Below are positions 29,010 to 36,055 of a stretch of DNA of 36,055 nucleotides, in pieces. This DNA is from Acidobacteriota bacterium (lineage in GTDB: Bacteria; Acidobacteriota; Vicinamibacteria; Vicinamibacterales; UBA2999), in the NCBI GenBank assembly GCA_016192845.1, contig JACPTI010000141.1, positions 1-36,055 on the forward strand, written 5' to 3'. The notes under the pieces are model-generated. The model did not search any database. It was not told the origin of the DNA and saw only the letters and a list, made by a program, of their open reading frames with translations. Position numbers and translations under genes: made by a program. The first letter of the stretch is position 1. Each line of letters starts with the position of its first letter.

Positions 29010-29916
29010 TGTTGCTGACCGTGTTCTCGTAGGTGGCGCCCGGCACCGTCATGTTCCACTTGACGGTCCAGCGGTACGTGTCGTCCCACCGCTCGCGCGT
29101 ATACGGCTGCGGCGGCGCGTGCAGCAGCCGCCACGCGTGGAATTCCTTCTCCTCGAGCCGTCCGCCCGTCTCGCGCACCAGGTAGCGCACGAATGGCGTC
29201 GGGTCCTTCTCGATGAGCTCCACCGCGCGCGCCTGTGCCCGGAACATCGCCGCCAGCGTCTTCCCGTCCACCTCGTCCGAGGCCGCTTCGGCGCGCGTCG
29301 AGTGCGACTCGATCAGGATCCGGAGCCCTTCCTTCTGCGCCACGCTGATCCACGGCTCCATCAGCACGACGCCGGCGCACTCGCCGCGCTTGAGCGCCTC
29401 GATCCGCTTGGGCATCGAGCCGAGGTTCACCGTCTTCACGTGCTCCGGCTCGAGGAACCCTTCGAGCATCTTCAGCATCGTGAAATGCGACCCGTTGTTC
29501 GGCGTCACCGAGATCAGCTTGTCCTTGAGCATCTCGGGCTCGTAGATGTGCGAGTCCTTCCGCACGACGATGGCGAACTTCGACATGGAGGCGCCGAGGG
29601 CGACGATCTTGCGGTGGCGGAGGCCCTGCGCGTCGGCCTCGGCCGCGCGCTTCATGATCCCCCACTCGCACATGCGGTACTGGTCGATGCCCCCCTCGTT
29701 GTAGACCGAGTCGAGCGGCCGGTCGAACACCGTCTCGAACTTCACCGTGTGCGACGTGGTGACCTGCGCCATCCCGGGCGTCGTCACGAAGTTGATGTCG
29801 AGCCCTTCGTCTGCGAAGAACCCCTTGTCGCGGGCGACCAGCACGGGCAGGTCGTGCACCGCGTTCATCACGGCGACTTTGAACGTCCGCTTCGTCTCCT
29901 GCACTGCGGTGGTCAT
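28996..29916 (-). CDS. NMT1/THI5-like (SsuA/Pht5 fold) protein without signal peptide
   Basis: 306-aa protein with the bilobed binding-protein fold. Blocks: VAVMNAVHDLPVLVARDKGFF, EGLDINFVTTPGMAQ, KFAIVVRKDSHIYEPEMLKDK, ISVTPNNGSHFTM and GVVLMEPWISVAQKEGL. ATG 29916 is chosen because AGGAG lies just upstream (plus-strand 29921-29925); this gives MTTAVQETKRTFK, with no signal peptide, so the product should be cytosolic, like the Pht5-type decarboxylase at 10406 or THI5 enzymes rather than an ABC receptor. It may be an enzyme acting on a small aromatic or heterocyclic acid. It precedes the aminotransferase gene on the same strand. Divergent from the MBL fragment. Confidence 0.8.
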   Translation of the reverse strand: MTTAVQETKRTFKVAVMNAVHDLPVLVARDKGFFADEGLDINFVTTPGMAQVTTSHTVKFETVFDRPLDSVYNEGGIDQYRMCEWGIMKRAAEADAQGLRHRKIVALGASMSKFAIVVRKDSHIYEPEMLKDKLISVTPNNGSHFTMLKMLEGFLEPEHVKTVNLGSMPKRIEALKRGECAGVVLMEPWISVAQKEGLRILIESHSTRAEAASDEVDGKTLAAMFRAQARAVELIEKDPTPFVRYLVRETGGRLEEKEFHAWRLLHAPPQPYTRERWDDTYRWTVKWNMTVPGATYENTVSNRAWE

Positions 29917-29956
29917 GGTGCTCCTTTCCGGCCCACCGGCGGGGTCCAACCGGGGT

Positions 29957-29982
29957 CCCCATCGCGCTCTTGCGCGATGGGG
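29957..29982. repeat. Family C palindrome
   Basis: CCCCATCGCGC (29957-29967) and GCGCGATGGGG (29972-29982), perfect 11-bp stem. It lies in the 169-bp divergent gap upstream of the NMT1/THI5-like gene. A TGCGCGCTGGGGTG segment like the outer arm at 165-176 follows near 30000-30013. Confidence 0.85.
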
Positions 29983-30085
29983 TGGCGTCGCGCGGTTTGT
30001 GCGCGCTGGGGTGCCAGTAGCCTAGGCGGTGAGCCGGCCGAGATCAAGCCCTGCGCAGTATGATCCGCCTCTGGAGGACTTGTCG

Positions 30086-30358
30086 ATGGCTCGTCGTCTC
30101 GTAGTCGCCTTCGCGTTCGCGCTGCTGCCGGGGGCCGCGTCGGCGCAGGAGGGACAGAAGCCACCCGTGCGGTCGATCACGCCGGTCGCGGGCAACCTGT
30201 ACCGCGTCCAGAACAACAACCACTACACCGTGTTCTACGTGACGCCGGCGGGCATCGTCCTTGCGGACCCGATCAATGCGGACTTCGCCGCCTGGCTGAA
30301 AGGCGAGCTCGCGCAGCGCTTCCCGAACGCGCCGGGCAGAGCCCTTGGTTATGGCTAG
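30086..30358 (+). pseudogene. Truncated metallo-beta-lactamase-fold hydrolase (N-terminus only)
   Basis: 90-aa reading frame with a good start: GGAGG at 30073-30077, ATG 30086. A signal peptide MARRLVVAFAFALLPGAASA is followed by ITPVAGNLYRVQNNNHYTVF, YVTPAGIVLADPINADFAAW and LKGELAQRF, the standard opening of secreted MBL-fold hydrolases. The frame then reads PNAPGRALGYG and stops, just before the HxHxDH metal motif that should follow. All catalytic residues are therefore missing. No continuation is seen in other frames nearby. A short secreted remnant may still be made, but enzyme activity is excluded. Confidence 0.75.
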
Positions 30359-30627
30359 GGACGGGAACGCTTGATTTGTGAACGACACAATTGCCGGGCT
30401 GGCCCGGCGACCGTTTGTGTTTTTCCGCCGGCTGGCATACCGTAGCCGCAGCGCTTTCCTGAGTCCTGACCCCGTTCGGGCGTCCCGCCGGTCAGCCCTC
30501 ATCAAAGCCCTCCAAAGGTGGGCTCCCGTATTGCAGTTCTGGATGCCGCCCGCGCTGGAGCGCGGCACGCGTGCGCGCGATGGAATCGAGCGCCGGGTAC
30601 GATCCGCGCCGCTGACGTGAGGAGCTG
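30359..30627. other. Intergenic stretch without recognisable gene
   Basis: About 270 bases between the truncated MBL gene and the zinc-ribbon gene. Open frames exist on both strands, but none has a ribosome-binding site plus a recognisable protein. A GCCGGGCTGGCCCGGC palindrome lies near 30393-30408. This may be the scar region of the event that removed the rest of the MBL gene. Confidence 0.4.
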
Positions 30628-30816
30628 GTGAACCGCCTCCCCCAGCCCGGCACGACGGTTGCGCCGAAAGCGTGCCCGTTCTGCCGCTCGCCCGACGTGA
30701 AGACCACCAGCAAGGACGTGAACGTCTCGACGTACTGGCGCTGCCTCGCGTGCGGGCAGATCTGGAACGCCGACCGGCTGCAGCGGGGCGGCCGGACGCA
30801 GACCTACCGCTACTGA
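30628..30816 (+). CDS. Small zinc-ribbon protein
   Basis: 62-aa protein with two CxxC knuckles, CPFC (16-19) and CLAC (39-42), spaced as in a zinc ribbon, with the strand VSTYWRCLACGQIWN between them. The start is GTG 30628 with GAGGAG at 30619-30624. The ribbon resembles the transcript-cleavage/TFIIS-like and generic double-zinc-ribbon families; nucleic-acid or protein binding is likely but unspecific. It is 21 bases upstream of the cold-shock gene and probably co-transcribed. Confidence 0.72.
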   Translation: MNRLPQPGTTVAPKACPFCRSPDVKTTSKDVNVSTYWRCLACGQIWNADRLQRGGRTQTYRY

Positions 30817-30837
30817 CCACGCGACAAGGACACGACG

Positions 30838-31041
30838 ATGGCAACGATGAATGGAACGATCAAGCGTCTGACGGGGAAAGGCTTCGGGTTCATTGCGGCG
30901 GCCGACGGCACCGAGTATTTCTTCCACCAGTCCGCCTGCGCCAGCACGCGGTTCGACGACCTGCGCGAGGGGCAGAGCGTGTCGTTCACGGTGGGCCAGG
31001 GGCCGAAGGGGCCGCGCGCCGAGAACGTCAACCCGCAGTAG
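30838..31041 (+). CDS. CspA-family cold-shock protein
   Basis: 67-aa single cold-shock domain that binds single-stranded RNA/DNA. RNP1 is KGFGFIAA and RNP2 is EYFFHQSAC, a variant of the usual VFVHFS. The opening is MNGTIKRLTGKGFGF and the end is GPKGPRAENVNPQ, as in the family. ATG 30838 has AAGGA at 30825-30829; a second ATG at 30847 (MNGTIK) is also a typical CspA start. No long 5' untranslated leader specific to cold shock can be seen, since the zinc-ribbon gene is directly upstream. Confidence 0.92.
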   Translation: MATMNGTIKRLTGKGFGFIAAADGTEYFFHQSACASTRFDDLREGQSVSFTVGQGPKGPRAENVNPQ

Positions 31042-31078
31042 GGTCGTACGTAGGCCGGGTGCCGCCGCGAGAGCGGGT

Positions 31079-32164
31079 TCACCGAGCGGCGGACCCGGCT
31101 GACTCCAGCCCCAGCAGCCAGTGCTTCCGCCACAGGCCGCCGCCGTACCCGCCCAGCTTCCCGTCGCTGTTCACCACCCGGTGGCACGGAATGACGATGG
31201 CGAGGCGGTTCATGCCGTTGGCGCGTCCGACGGCGCGCTGGGCGCCGGAGGAGCCGACGCGTGACGCCAGCTCGGCGTACGAGATCGTCCGGCCGTACGG
31301 GATCCGGCACAGCTCCCGCCAGACGCGCTCCTCGAACGGCGTCCCGCGGAACACGAGCGGCACGCTGAACGTGGTCAGCTTCTTGTCGAAGTAGCCGGCG
31401 AGATCTTCGCGCGCCTGGGCGAGGTGCGGGTGGTCGCCTGGGACGAGCGGCTGCTTGAGCAAGGACTGCAGCCGGCGCATCTGCGCTTCGAGCATCCGGC
31501 GGTCGGTGAACTCGAGCAGGCACAGCCCCGCGTCGGTGGCGCCCGCCACCATCGGTCCGAGCGGTGTGTCGATCGTCGTCATCACCACGGCGGCATCCGG
31601 CAGCGTCCGCGCGGCGCCCGGCGCCGTGCCGAAGGTGCGGGTGAACGCCTCCCGGAAGCCGCTGTGCGACTCCCAGCCCGTGCAGAGCGCCACGTCATCG
31701 AGCGGCTCGCCCGAGCGGAGCTGGCGCAGCGCGCCCGACAGCCGCCGGCCGCGGCAGTAGGCATGGAACGTCATCCCGTAGTGCTCGAGGAAGTACCGCC
31801 GCGCGCGGGCCGGGTCGACGCCCAGCTTCCGCAGGTCCTCGTCTCGGAGTCGGTGGCTCGGGTCGGCCTCCACCGTCTCGAGGAGCGTCTTCACCCAGTC
31901 CGGCACGGTCCCCGGCGCCGCCGCTGGATCGCACCGGCGGCAGGGGCGGTAGCCCGCGAACAAGGCCTCGCGCACCGAGGCAAAGAACTCGACGTTGCCC
32001 GGCAACGGCTTCCGCGCGCGGCACGACGGCCGGCAGAAGATGCCCGTGGTCCGCACGCCGGTGAAGAAGATGCCGTCGTAGCTCGCATCGCTCTCGAGGA
32101 ACGCGCGCTCCATCTCCACGCGCGGGGGGAGGGTCGGAGTGAAGAGGGCAGGCTGAGCGCTCAT
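31079..32164 (-). CDS. ada: Ada: bifunctional DNA methylphosphotriester/O6-methylguanine repair protein and regulator
   Basis: 361-aa protein with the full Ada layout. The N-terminal Zn domain has C44, C48, C75 and C78 (FCRPSC...PCRRC), where the first Cys takes methyl from phosphotriesters and turns the protein into an activator. An AraC-type helix-turn-helix follows (about 100-185: DPARARRYFLEHYGMTFHAY, DVALCTGWESHSGFREAF). The C-terminal O6-alkylguanine transferase domain holds the acceptor C327 in VIPCHRVV, plus the upstream PYGRTISYAELA and RAVGRANGMNR DNA-binding elements. Start ATG 32164. It acts in the cytosol on alkylated DNA and is not connected to the catabolic genes. Confidence 0.95.
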   Translation of the reverse strand: MSAQPALFTPTLPPRVEMERAFLESDASYDGIFFTGVRTTGIFCRPSCRARKPLPGNVEFFASVREALFAGYRPCRRCDPAAAPGTVPDWVKTLLETVEADPSHRLRDEDLRKLGVDPARARRYFLEHYGMTFHAYCRGRRLSGALRQLRSGEPLDDVALCTGWESHSGFREAFTRTFGTAPGAARTLPDAAVVMTTIDTPLGPMVAGATDAGLCLLEFTDRRMLEAQMRRLQSLLKQPLVPGDHPHLAQAREDLAGYFDKKLTTFSVPLVFRGTPFEERVWRELCRIPYGRTISYAELASRVGSSGAQRAVGRANGMNRLAIVIPCHRVVNSDGKLGGYGGGLWRKHWLLGLESAGSAAR

Positions 32165-32266
32165 GGGCCACAGGTTACGGCGTCGCGCCGATCCTACGCC
32201 ACCGGAGAATGTACACCGAATTCTGGGAGCGCGTGACGGCCGCCAGTTTGGGACCCCTAGCTCCGC

Positions 32267-33754
32267 TCAGTACGTCACCCTCACGCGGTACTTCAGCACC
32301 GTCGTGCCGTCGGCCGCCACTGGCACCATGAACTGCGCCGCCCACGCCGCCGTCTTCGTCCAGCGGTGGCTCGAGCGCAGCATCCGCCACGTGCCGCCCA
32401 CCGGCTCGTTCACTTCCACAGTGATCGGCGCCGGCTTGTGGTTCCGCAGAGTGATCTCGTACTCCACCTCGTGCGTCCGGTCGCCGACCCTGAGGAAGTC
32501 GATCTGGCTGCGCTCGGCGACGACGTCGAATGCGTTGCCGATCTTGAGGTTCAGCATCTCGTCCTTCGGTGTGTGCGCGATGCGATCCTCGCCGACCCAC
32601 TGCACGCCCCCTTTTGAATCCGCCTGGTAGACGCGCACCGTGCCCGCCGGCATCGGCATCCCCAGCCCGGCCCGCTCCTCGTTCTTGAACTGGTAATACA
32701 CCTGCACGACGTCCTTGATCGGCGCGCCGGGATGCGCGGCGTTGTGGTAGTAGACGCGCTGCCCCTCGACGACATAGCGCTTGACGACGGGAATGCCGGT
32801 GCCGCCGAGCAGACTCACCTGCTTCGTCTCGGCGTTGTTGATCGTCGTCCGCCGGCCGAGCGTGTAGAGGTGGTACTCGGAGAAGGCTTCCTGCGACACC
32901 GGCGCGGAGGCGGGCAGGGCGGCGTCGCGCGCCGCTTCCGCCGCCATTCTCCCGATGCCCTGCCGGACGCGATTGAGGTCGCCGGCCACGAGCTGCAGCC
33001 GCGCGTTGCGGAACGCCGTTCCGCTGCCGTTGGTCAACGTCACCCAGCCGTCGAGGTCCGCGGCTTTGTCGTCGCGCCCGATGTTGAGAACGTAGTCGGC
33101 GGCCCAGGAGAGGCGGCCCGCCAGATACGACGCCTCGACGCGGTGGCGCTCGGCTCCGCCGTTCTCGAGCGTCCAGATGAGCGTGGGCCGCGCGTAGAGA
33201 TTCTCGGGCAGCTCGGGGAACCGGATGTGGTCGGCGTGCATGCCGGTGACGATCTCGTTGCCGATCCGCCACACGGGCGCGTTGTTGTAGCTCAATAGCC
33301 GCGCGTCTACCTCCTCGACCGTCGTCGTTCCGTTCTGCTGCCGCATGCGCACGAGCGTGACGTTGCGGCCGACGTACTTGCGCAGCAGCTTGTCGGGCTC
33401 GAGCAGGTCGTACTCGTAGTTCTGCTCGAGGACGTCGAGCTCGGACGGCTCGCTGATCGACCGGAAGTGGACGGTCGCCGGATTGACGGTTGCCGCGATG
33501 TCCATGAACCGGAGCTCGGCGATCCCGCGCGGCAGGCGCAGATCGCGGACGTCGCGCACGAGCGCGATGTCGGAGTTGTAGACCGTGACCGCCAGATCGA
33601 CCTGGTCATCGATCGTCGTCTGATCCTGGTCGCCAGCAGGCGCGGGATTCTGAGCGGCCGGTGCGGGTGGACTTGTAGTCGGACGCGCCGCAGTGGGGAG
33701 TGTGACGAGGCCGGCGCTGAAGACGACCGGGGCAAGCCAGAAGCGAACGGACAT
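32267..33754 (-). CDS. Secreted DUF4139-type protein
   Basis: 495-aa protein with signal peptide MSVRFWLAPVVFSAGLVTLP and a Pro/Ala-rich linker. The body is beta-rich: VDLAVTVYNSDIALVRDVRDL, LPRGIAELRFMDIAATVNPATV at the N-terminal part, and VEASYLAGRLSWAADYVLNI, LDGWVTLTNGSGTAFRNARLQL and YEITLRNHKPAPITVEV in the DUF4139 part. The family is known from eukaryotes and bacteria but has no established biochemical function. The start ATG 33754 is preceded by GAAAGGAG (ribosome-binding site). Exported to periplasm or surface. Divergent from the cytochrome gene. Confidence 0.85.
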   Translation of the reverse strand: MSVRFWLAPVVFSAGLVTLPTAARPTTSPPAPAAQNPAPAGDQDQTTIDDQVDLAVTVYNSDIALVRDVRDLRLPRGIAELRFMDIAATVNPATVHFRSISEPSELDVLEQNYEYDLLEPDKLLRKYVGRNVTLVRMRQQNGTTTVEEVDARLLSYNNAPVWRIGNEIVTGMHADHIRFPELPENLYARPTLIWTLENGGAERHRVEASYLAGRLSWAADYVLNIGRDDKAADLDGWVTLTNGSGTAFRNARLQLVAGDLNRVRQGIGRMAAEAARDAALPASAPVSQEAFSEYHLYTLGRRTTINNAETKQVSLLGGTGIPVVKRYVVEGQRVYYHNAAHPGAPIKDVVQVYYQFKNEERAGLGMPMPAGTVRVYQADSKGGVQWVGEDRIAHTPKDEMLNLKIGNAFDVVAERSQIDFLRVGDRTHEVEYEITLRNHKPAPITVEVNEPVGGTWRMLRSSHRWTKTAAWAAQFMVPVAADGTTVLKYRVRVTY

Positions 33755-33909
33755 GGACGGCTCCTTTCGGAATAGCTCTCTACAGGCGGTCGTCGATCTG
33801 CGGCGCCATCCCCGTTCACTTCACTGTATCGGCGGAACGCGTCCCGGGCGCGACAGTGCACCGCAGCCGCCGCCCGGCCAATCTCCTTCGCCAATCGCGG
33901 CCGGCGCGG

Positions 33910-33937
33910 TATAGTGTCCGGCACAGCCGATAGGAGG
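33910..33937 (+). promoter_or_regulatory. Candidate -10 and ribosome-binding site of the cytochrome gene
   Basis: TATAGT at 33910-33915 resembles a -10 element; the matching -35 region (TTCGCC near 33887) is weak. AGGAGG at 33932-33937 is a strong ribosome-binding site four bases from ATG 33942. The ribosome-binding site is well supported, the promoter only weakly. Confidence 0.35.
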
Positions 33938-33941
33938 GCCC

Positions 33942-35036
33942 ATGAAACGCCTCGTCATGTGTGTCATCGGAGCCGCGTGCGTCTTGACCGTCGTCTCGTC
34001 TACTGTTCTGGCCCAGATCGAGCCGCTGCCGTTGTGGGCGTGGGCGCGCAGCACGCCGCCCCAGCCGGGCGACAAGGCTGTCCCGCAGGCGCCTCCGACA
34101 CGGACTCTGCGTCCCAACGAGGATCCGAAGGAACAGACCATGCCGCGGACCGTCCCGGGGAGCAGCGCCACGTACTCGCTCGTCGACGTCCGCGACCTCC
34201 ACAACGTGATCGACTGGTTTTCCGGCGACCACCCGCCGATGACGCCGATCATCAAGAACGGCCCGGCGAAGCTCGGCGAGACCGCGCGCGGCTGCGGCTC
34301 GTGCCACCTGCCGAACGGGAAGGGACGGCCGGAGAACGCGCCCGTGGCGGATCAGCCGGTCGGCTACTTCATCCAGCAGCTGCGCGACTTCGCCGCCGGC
34401 AAGCGCCTCAGCTCCGATCCTCGGAAGCCGAACACGCCGACAATGGCGATGCTCGCGCGCGCGATGACCGAGGAGGAGATGCAGCAGGCGGCGGAGTATT
34501 TCGGCGCGATCAAGTGGACGCCGTGGATCACGGTGGTCGAGGCGGAGATGATCCCCGAGATGCACCTGGAAGACGGCAACATGTACATCACGCACGGCAA
34601 GGAGCCCACCGAAAAGCTCGCCGGACGCATCGTCGAGACGCCGGAGGACGCGTGGCAGGCGAACGGCGTGCGCAATCCGCGCTCCGGCTGGATCGCGTAC
34701 GTGCCGGTGGGGAGCGTCGCCCGGGGCAAGCAGCTCGTGGAGACGGGCGAGGCGATGGTGAACGGCGGGCCGGTGCGCAAGACGACGGCGTGCGCGACGT
34801 GCCACGGGGCGGATCTGAACGGCCTCGGCGACCTCCCGGCGATTGCCAGCCGGTCGCCGAGCTACATCATGCGCCAGCTGTACGACTTCAAGAGCGGCGC
34901 GCGCAACGGCACGTACGCGGAGATGATGAAGCCGGTCGTCGCCAGCCTGACCAACGACGAGATGCGCGACATCGTGGCGTATCTCGCGTCCATCAAGCCG
35001 GGGGCGACGGCGGCGCAGACGGCCAGCGTGCGGTAG
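33942..35036 (+). CDS. Periplasmic diheme c-type cytochrome
   Basis: 364-aa secreted protein. The signal peptide MKRLVMCVIGAACVLTVVSS is likely cleaved after VLA. Two heme-binding CxxCH motifs are present: CGSCH (118-122) and CATCH (284-288), each followed by an LNGLGDLP/LPNGKGRP-type loop and YIxQQL-xDFxxGxR segment, as in tandem cytochrome c4-like domains. Candidate axial Met residues lie in TPTMAML and in EMMKPVVASLTNDEM. It probably shuttles electrons to a terminal oxidase, or from a periplasmic dehydrogenase such as the molybdenum enzyme encoded convergently next door. A 60-residue Pro-rich spacer follows the signal peptide. Confidence 0.88.
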   Translation: MKRLVMCVIGAACVLTVVSSTVLAQIEPLPLWAWARSTPPQPGDKAVPQAPPTRTLRPNEDPKEQTMPRTVPGSSATYSLVDVRDLHNVIDWFSGDHPPMTPIIKNGPAKLGETARGCGSCHLPNGKGRPENAPVADQPVGYFIQQLRDFAAGKRLSSDPRKPNTPTMAMLARAMTEEEMQQAAEYFGAIKWTPWITVVEAEMIPEMHLEDGNMYITHGKEPTEKLAGRIVETPEDAWQANGVRNPRSGWIAYVPVGSVARGKQLVETGEAMVNGGPVRKTTACATCHGADLNGLGDLPAIASRSPSYIMRQLYDFKSGARNGTYAEMMKPVVASLTNDEMRDIVAYLASIKPGATAAQTASVR

Positions 35037-35041
35037 GACGG

Positions 35042-35067
35042 AGCGCGCAGGCTGAAGCCTGCGCGCT
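35042..35067. terminator. Hairpin between convergent genes
   Basis: AGCGCGCAGGCT (35042-35053) and AGCCTGCGCGCT (35056-35067) are perfect complements. The centre GGCTGAAGCC is the same as in family A. It lies six bases after the cytochrome stop, and the stop codon of the convergent molybdenum-subunit gene (35066-35068) overlaps its end. There is no T-run on either side. Confidence 0.55.
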
Positions 35068-36055
35068 AGACCCGCGCCGCTTTCAATGCCGTCATGACGC
35101 GTTGCGGCCGGAACGGCACGCGCCGGATGCGCACGCCGGTTGCGTCGTAGATCGCGTTCGCGACGGCCGCGATGAGCGGCTTGCACGCCGCCTCGCCCGC
35201 GCCGTAGTGCGGCAGGTCGGGGCGGTTCGGGTTCGGATCGCCGTTCACCAGCAGCACGTCGATGCGCTCCGGCGTGTCAAGGTGCGTCAGCGTCGGCGAG
35301 GTGCGCCAGTCGACGCTCGTCACCTTCTCGGTGTCGAACGTCACTTCCTCGTAGAGCGCGCGGCTCAGCGAGTGGAGCATCGCGTTCTCCACCGTGCGGC
35401 GCAGCGCCTCGGGGTTCACTATCAGCCCGCAGTCGTGCGCGCAGACGAGCCGCTTCACCCAGACGCGCCCGGTGCGGCGATTCACCTCCACCTCGGCAAT
35501 CTGCGCCACCACCGTCTGATTGCGGTACGCATACGCGAAGCCGCGACCGCTGAGGATCTCGCCCGTGCCGCGCGGCGCAGGTGAGGGACGCGGCTGCCAT
35601 CCGAACGCCGCGGCGGCGGCCTTCACGCACGCAATCGAGCGGGCGCGACGGAACCCGGCATCGTCTCGAGTCTCGGCGGTGAGCAGATGCAGGCGGAACT
35701 CGACGGGATCGACCTTCGCGGCCGCCGCCAGCTCGTCGATGAACGACTCGCCGGCAAACGTCACCTGCGGCCCGTTCGGGTCGCGCAGGTTGCCGGTCCG
35801 GAGCGGCGTCTCCCAGACGAGCGGCAGCGCCACCACGTGCATCAGCGACCGCCGGTTCGGCACGGCATACATGTCCGCGGGCGCCGCGGCGCCGCCGGGC
35901 GCGGGCATCTCGCGCCGGCGGCCCGTGAGCTGCGCAATCAGCACGGTGTCGTGCTCGTTGTAGCCCAGGTGACCGTAGTCCGCGGCGCGCGCCTCGTAGT
36001 CGAGCGCCACGAGACTCCCCTGCGCGTCGAGCCCGCCGCGCATTCGCACCACATA
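35066..36055 (-). CDS. Xanthine dehydrogenase-family molybdopterin-binding subunit, C-terminal part
   Basis: The C-terminal ~329 residues of a large molybdenum hydroxylase subunit; the N-terminus lies beyond the right edge. Molybdopterin-contact blocks visible are LRTGNLRDPNGPQVTFAGES, with FIDELAAAAKVDPVEFRLHLL, GRGFAYAYRNQTVVAQIAEV and NRRTGRVWVKRLVCAHDCGLIVNPEALRRTVENA. The catalytic glutamate is in HYGAGEAACKPLIAAVANAI near the end. IsoB/CoxL-type membership is likely; the form with DCGLIVNP and the cytochrome neighbour suggests the periplasmic, cytochrome-linked type, but the substrate (aldehyde, N-heterocycle or other) cannot be told. The stop codon overlaps a palindrome. Confidence 0.88.
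   Translation of the reverse strand, partial: YVVRMRGGLDAQGSLVALDYEARAADYGHLGYNEHDTVLIAQLTGRRREMPAPGGAAAPADMYAVPNRRSLMHVVALPLVWETPLRTGNLRDPNGPQVTFAGESFIDELAAAAKVDPVEFRLHLLTAETRDDAGFRRARSIACVKAAAAAFGWQPRPSPAPRGTGEILSGRGFAYAYRNQTVVAQIAEVEVNRRTGRVWVKRLVCAHDCGLIVNPEALRRTVENAMLHSLSRALYEEVTFDTEKVTSVDWRTSPTLTHLDTPERIDVLLVNGDPNPNRPDLPHYGAGEAACKPLIAAVANAIYDATGVRIRRVPFRPQRVMTALKAARV

Noticed and set aside
30492..30713. Minus-strand frame opposite the zinc-ribbon gene
   Set aside because: It has no ribosome-binding site and its N-terminal part is the antisense of the CxxC-bearing zinc-ribbon gene, which has a clear start and motif.

Overview
This is a high-GC window, apparently from a soil-type Acidobacteriota genome (possibly class Vicinamibacteria). 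The phylum is an inference. It rests on GC-rich codon use, on many short palindromes with the core GTCCGGCTTCAGCCGGAC that touch gene ends, and on the gene types present (RAYT transposase, DUF4139 protein, many stand-alone catabolic enzymes). No rRNA or tRNA is visible, so the assignment cannot be confirmed from this sequence.

Left third (about 1-11.4 kb): an aromatic-acid catabolic region. It holds a LigJ-type 4-oxalomesaconate hydratase, a zinc-type alcohol dehydrogenase and two class II aldolase/decarboxylase-family proteins in one tight plus-strand operon. Next come a RAYT transposase and a shikimate/quinate dehydrogenase on the minus strand. A phthalate-4,5-dioxygenase-type Rieske oxygenase, an unknown protein and a small secreted protein follow. 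The remaining genes are an HpcH/HpaI-type aldolase, a divergent PanB-like protein with an alpha/beta hydrolase, and a Pht5-type 4,5-dihydroxyphthalate decarboxylase homologue. Together these suggest phthalate -> 4,5-dihydroxyphthalate -> protocatechuate -> 4,5-cleavage products -> 4-oxalomesaconate -> 4-carboxy-4-hydroxy-2-oxoadipate -> C3/C4 acids. The Rieske reductase, the dihydrodiol dehydrogenase and a recognisable LigAB/LigC/LigI are not in the window.

Middle (about 11.5-27.9 kb): a long plus-strand gene array. It encodes a DASS-type organic-anion transporter, a third class II aldolase and an EutA-like reactivase with His-rich ends. A Fe3+/phosphonate-type ABC importer (fused permease plus ATPase) follows, then a thiamine-diphosphate enzyme and a beta-hydroxyacid dehydrogenase. 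The array ends with three single cupins, one bicupin and three paralogous extracellular solute-binding lipoproteins, interleaved. I do not recognise this as a named system. It looks like uptake and processing of an unidentified organic acid or metal-acid complex.

Right part (about 27.9-36 kb): a class IV aminotransferase and an NMT1/THI5-like protein (minus strand), a truncated metallo-beta-lactamase-fold gene, a zinc-ribbon protein, a cold-shock protein, Ada, a DUF4139 protein, a diheme cytochrome c and the 3' part of a xanthine-dehydrogenase-family molybdenum subunit.

The most unusual signal is the repeats. At least three palindromic families (here called A, B and C) and several word-repeat inverted elements (E-I) occupy nearly every gene junction. 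Some are nested in each other, some supply stop or start codons, and three successive genes (EutA-like, ABC permease, ABC ATPase) carry them as translated in-frame sequence.
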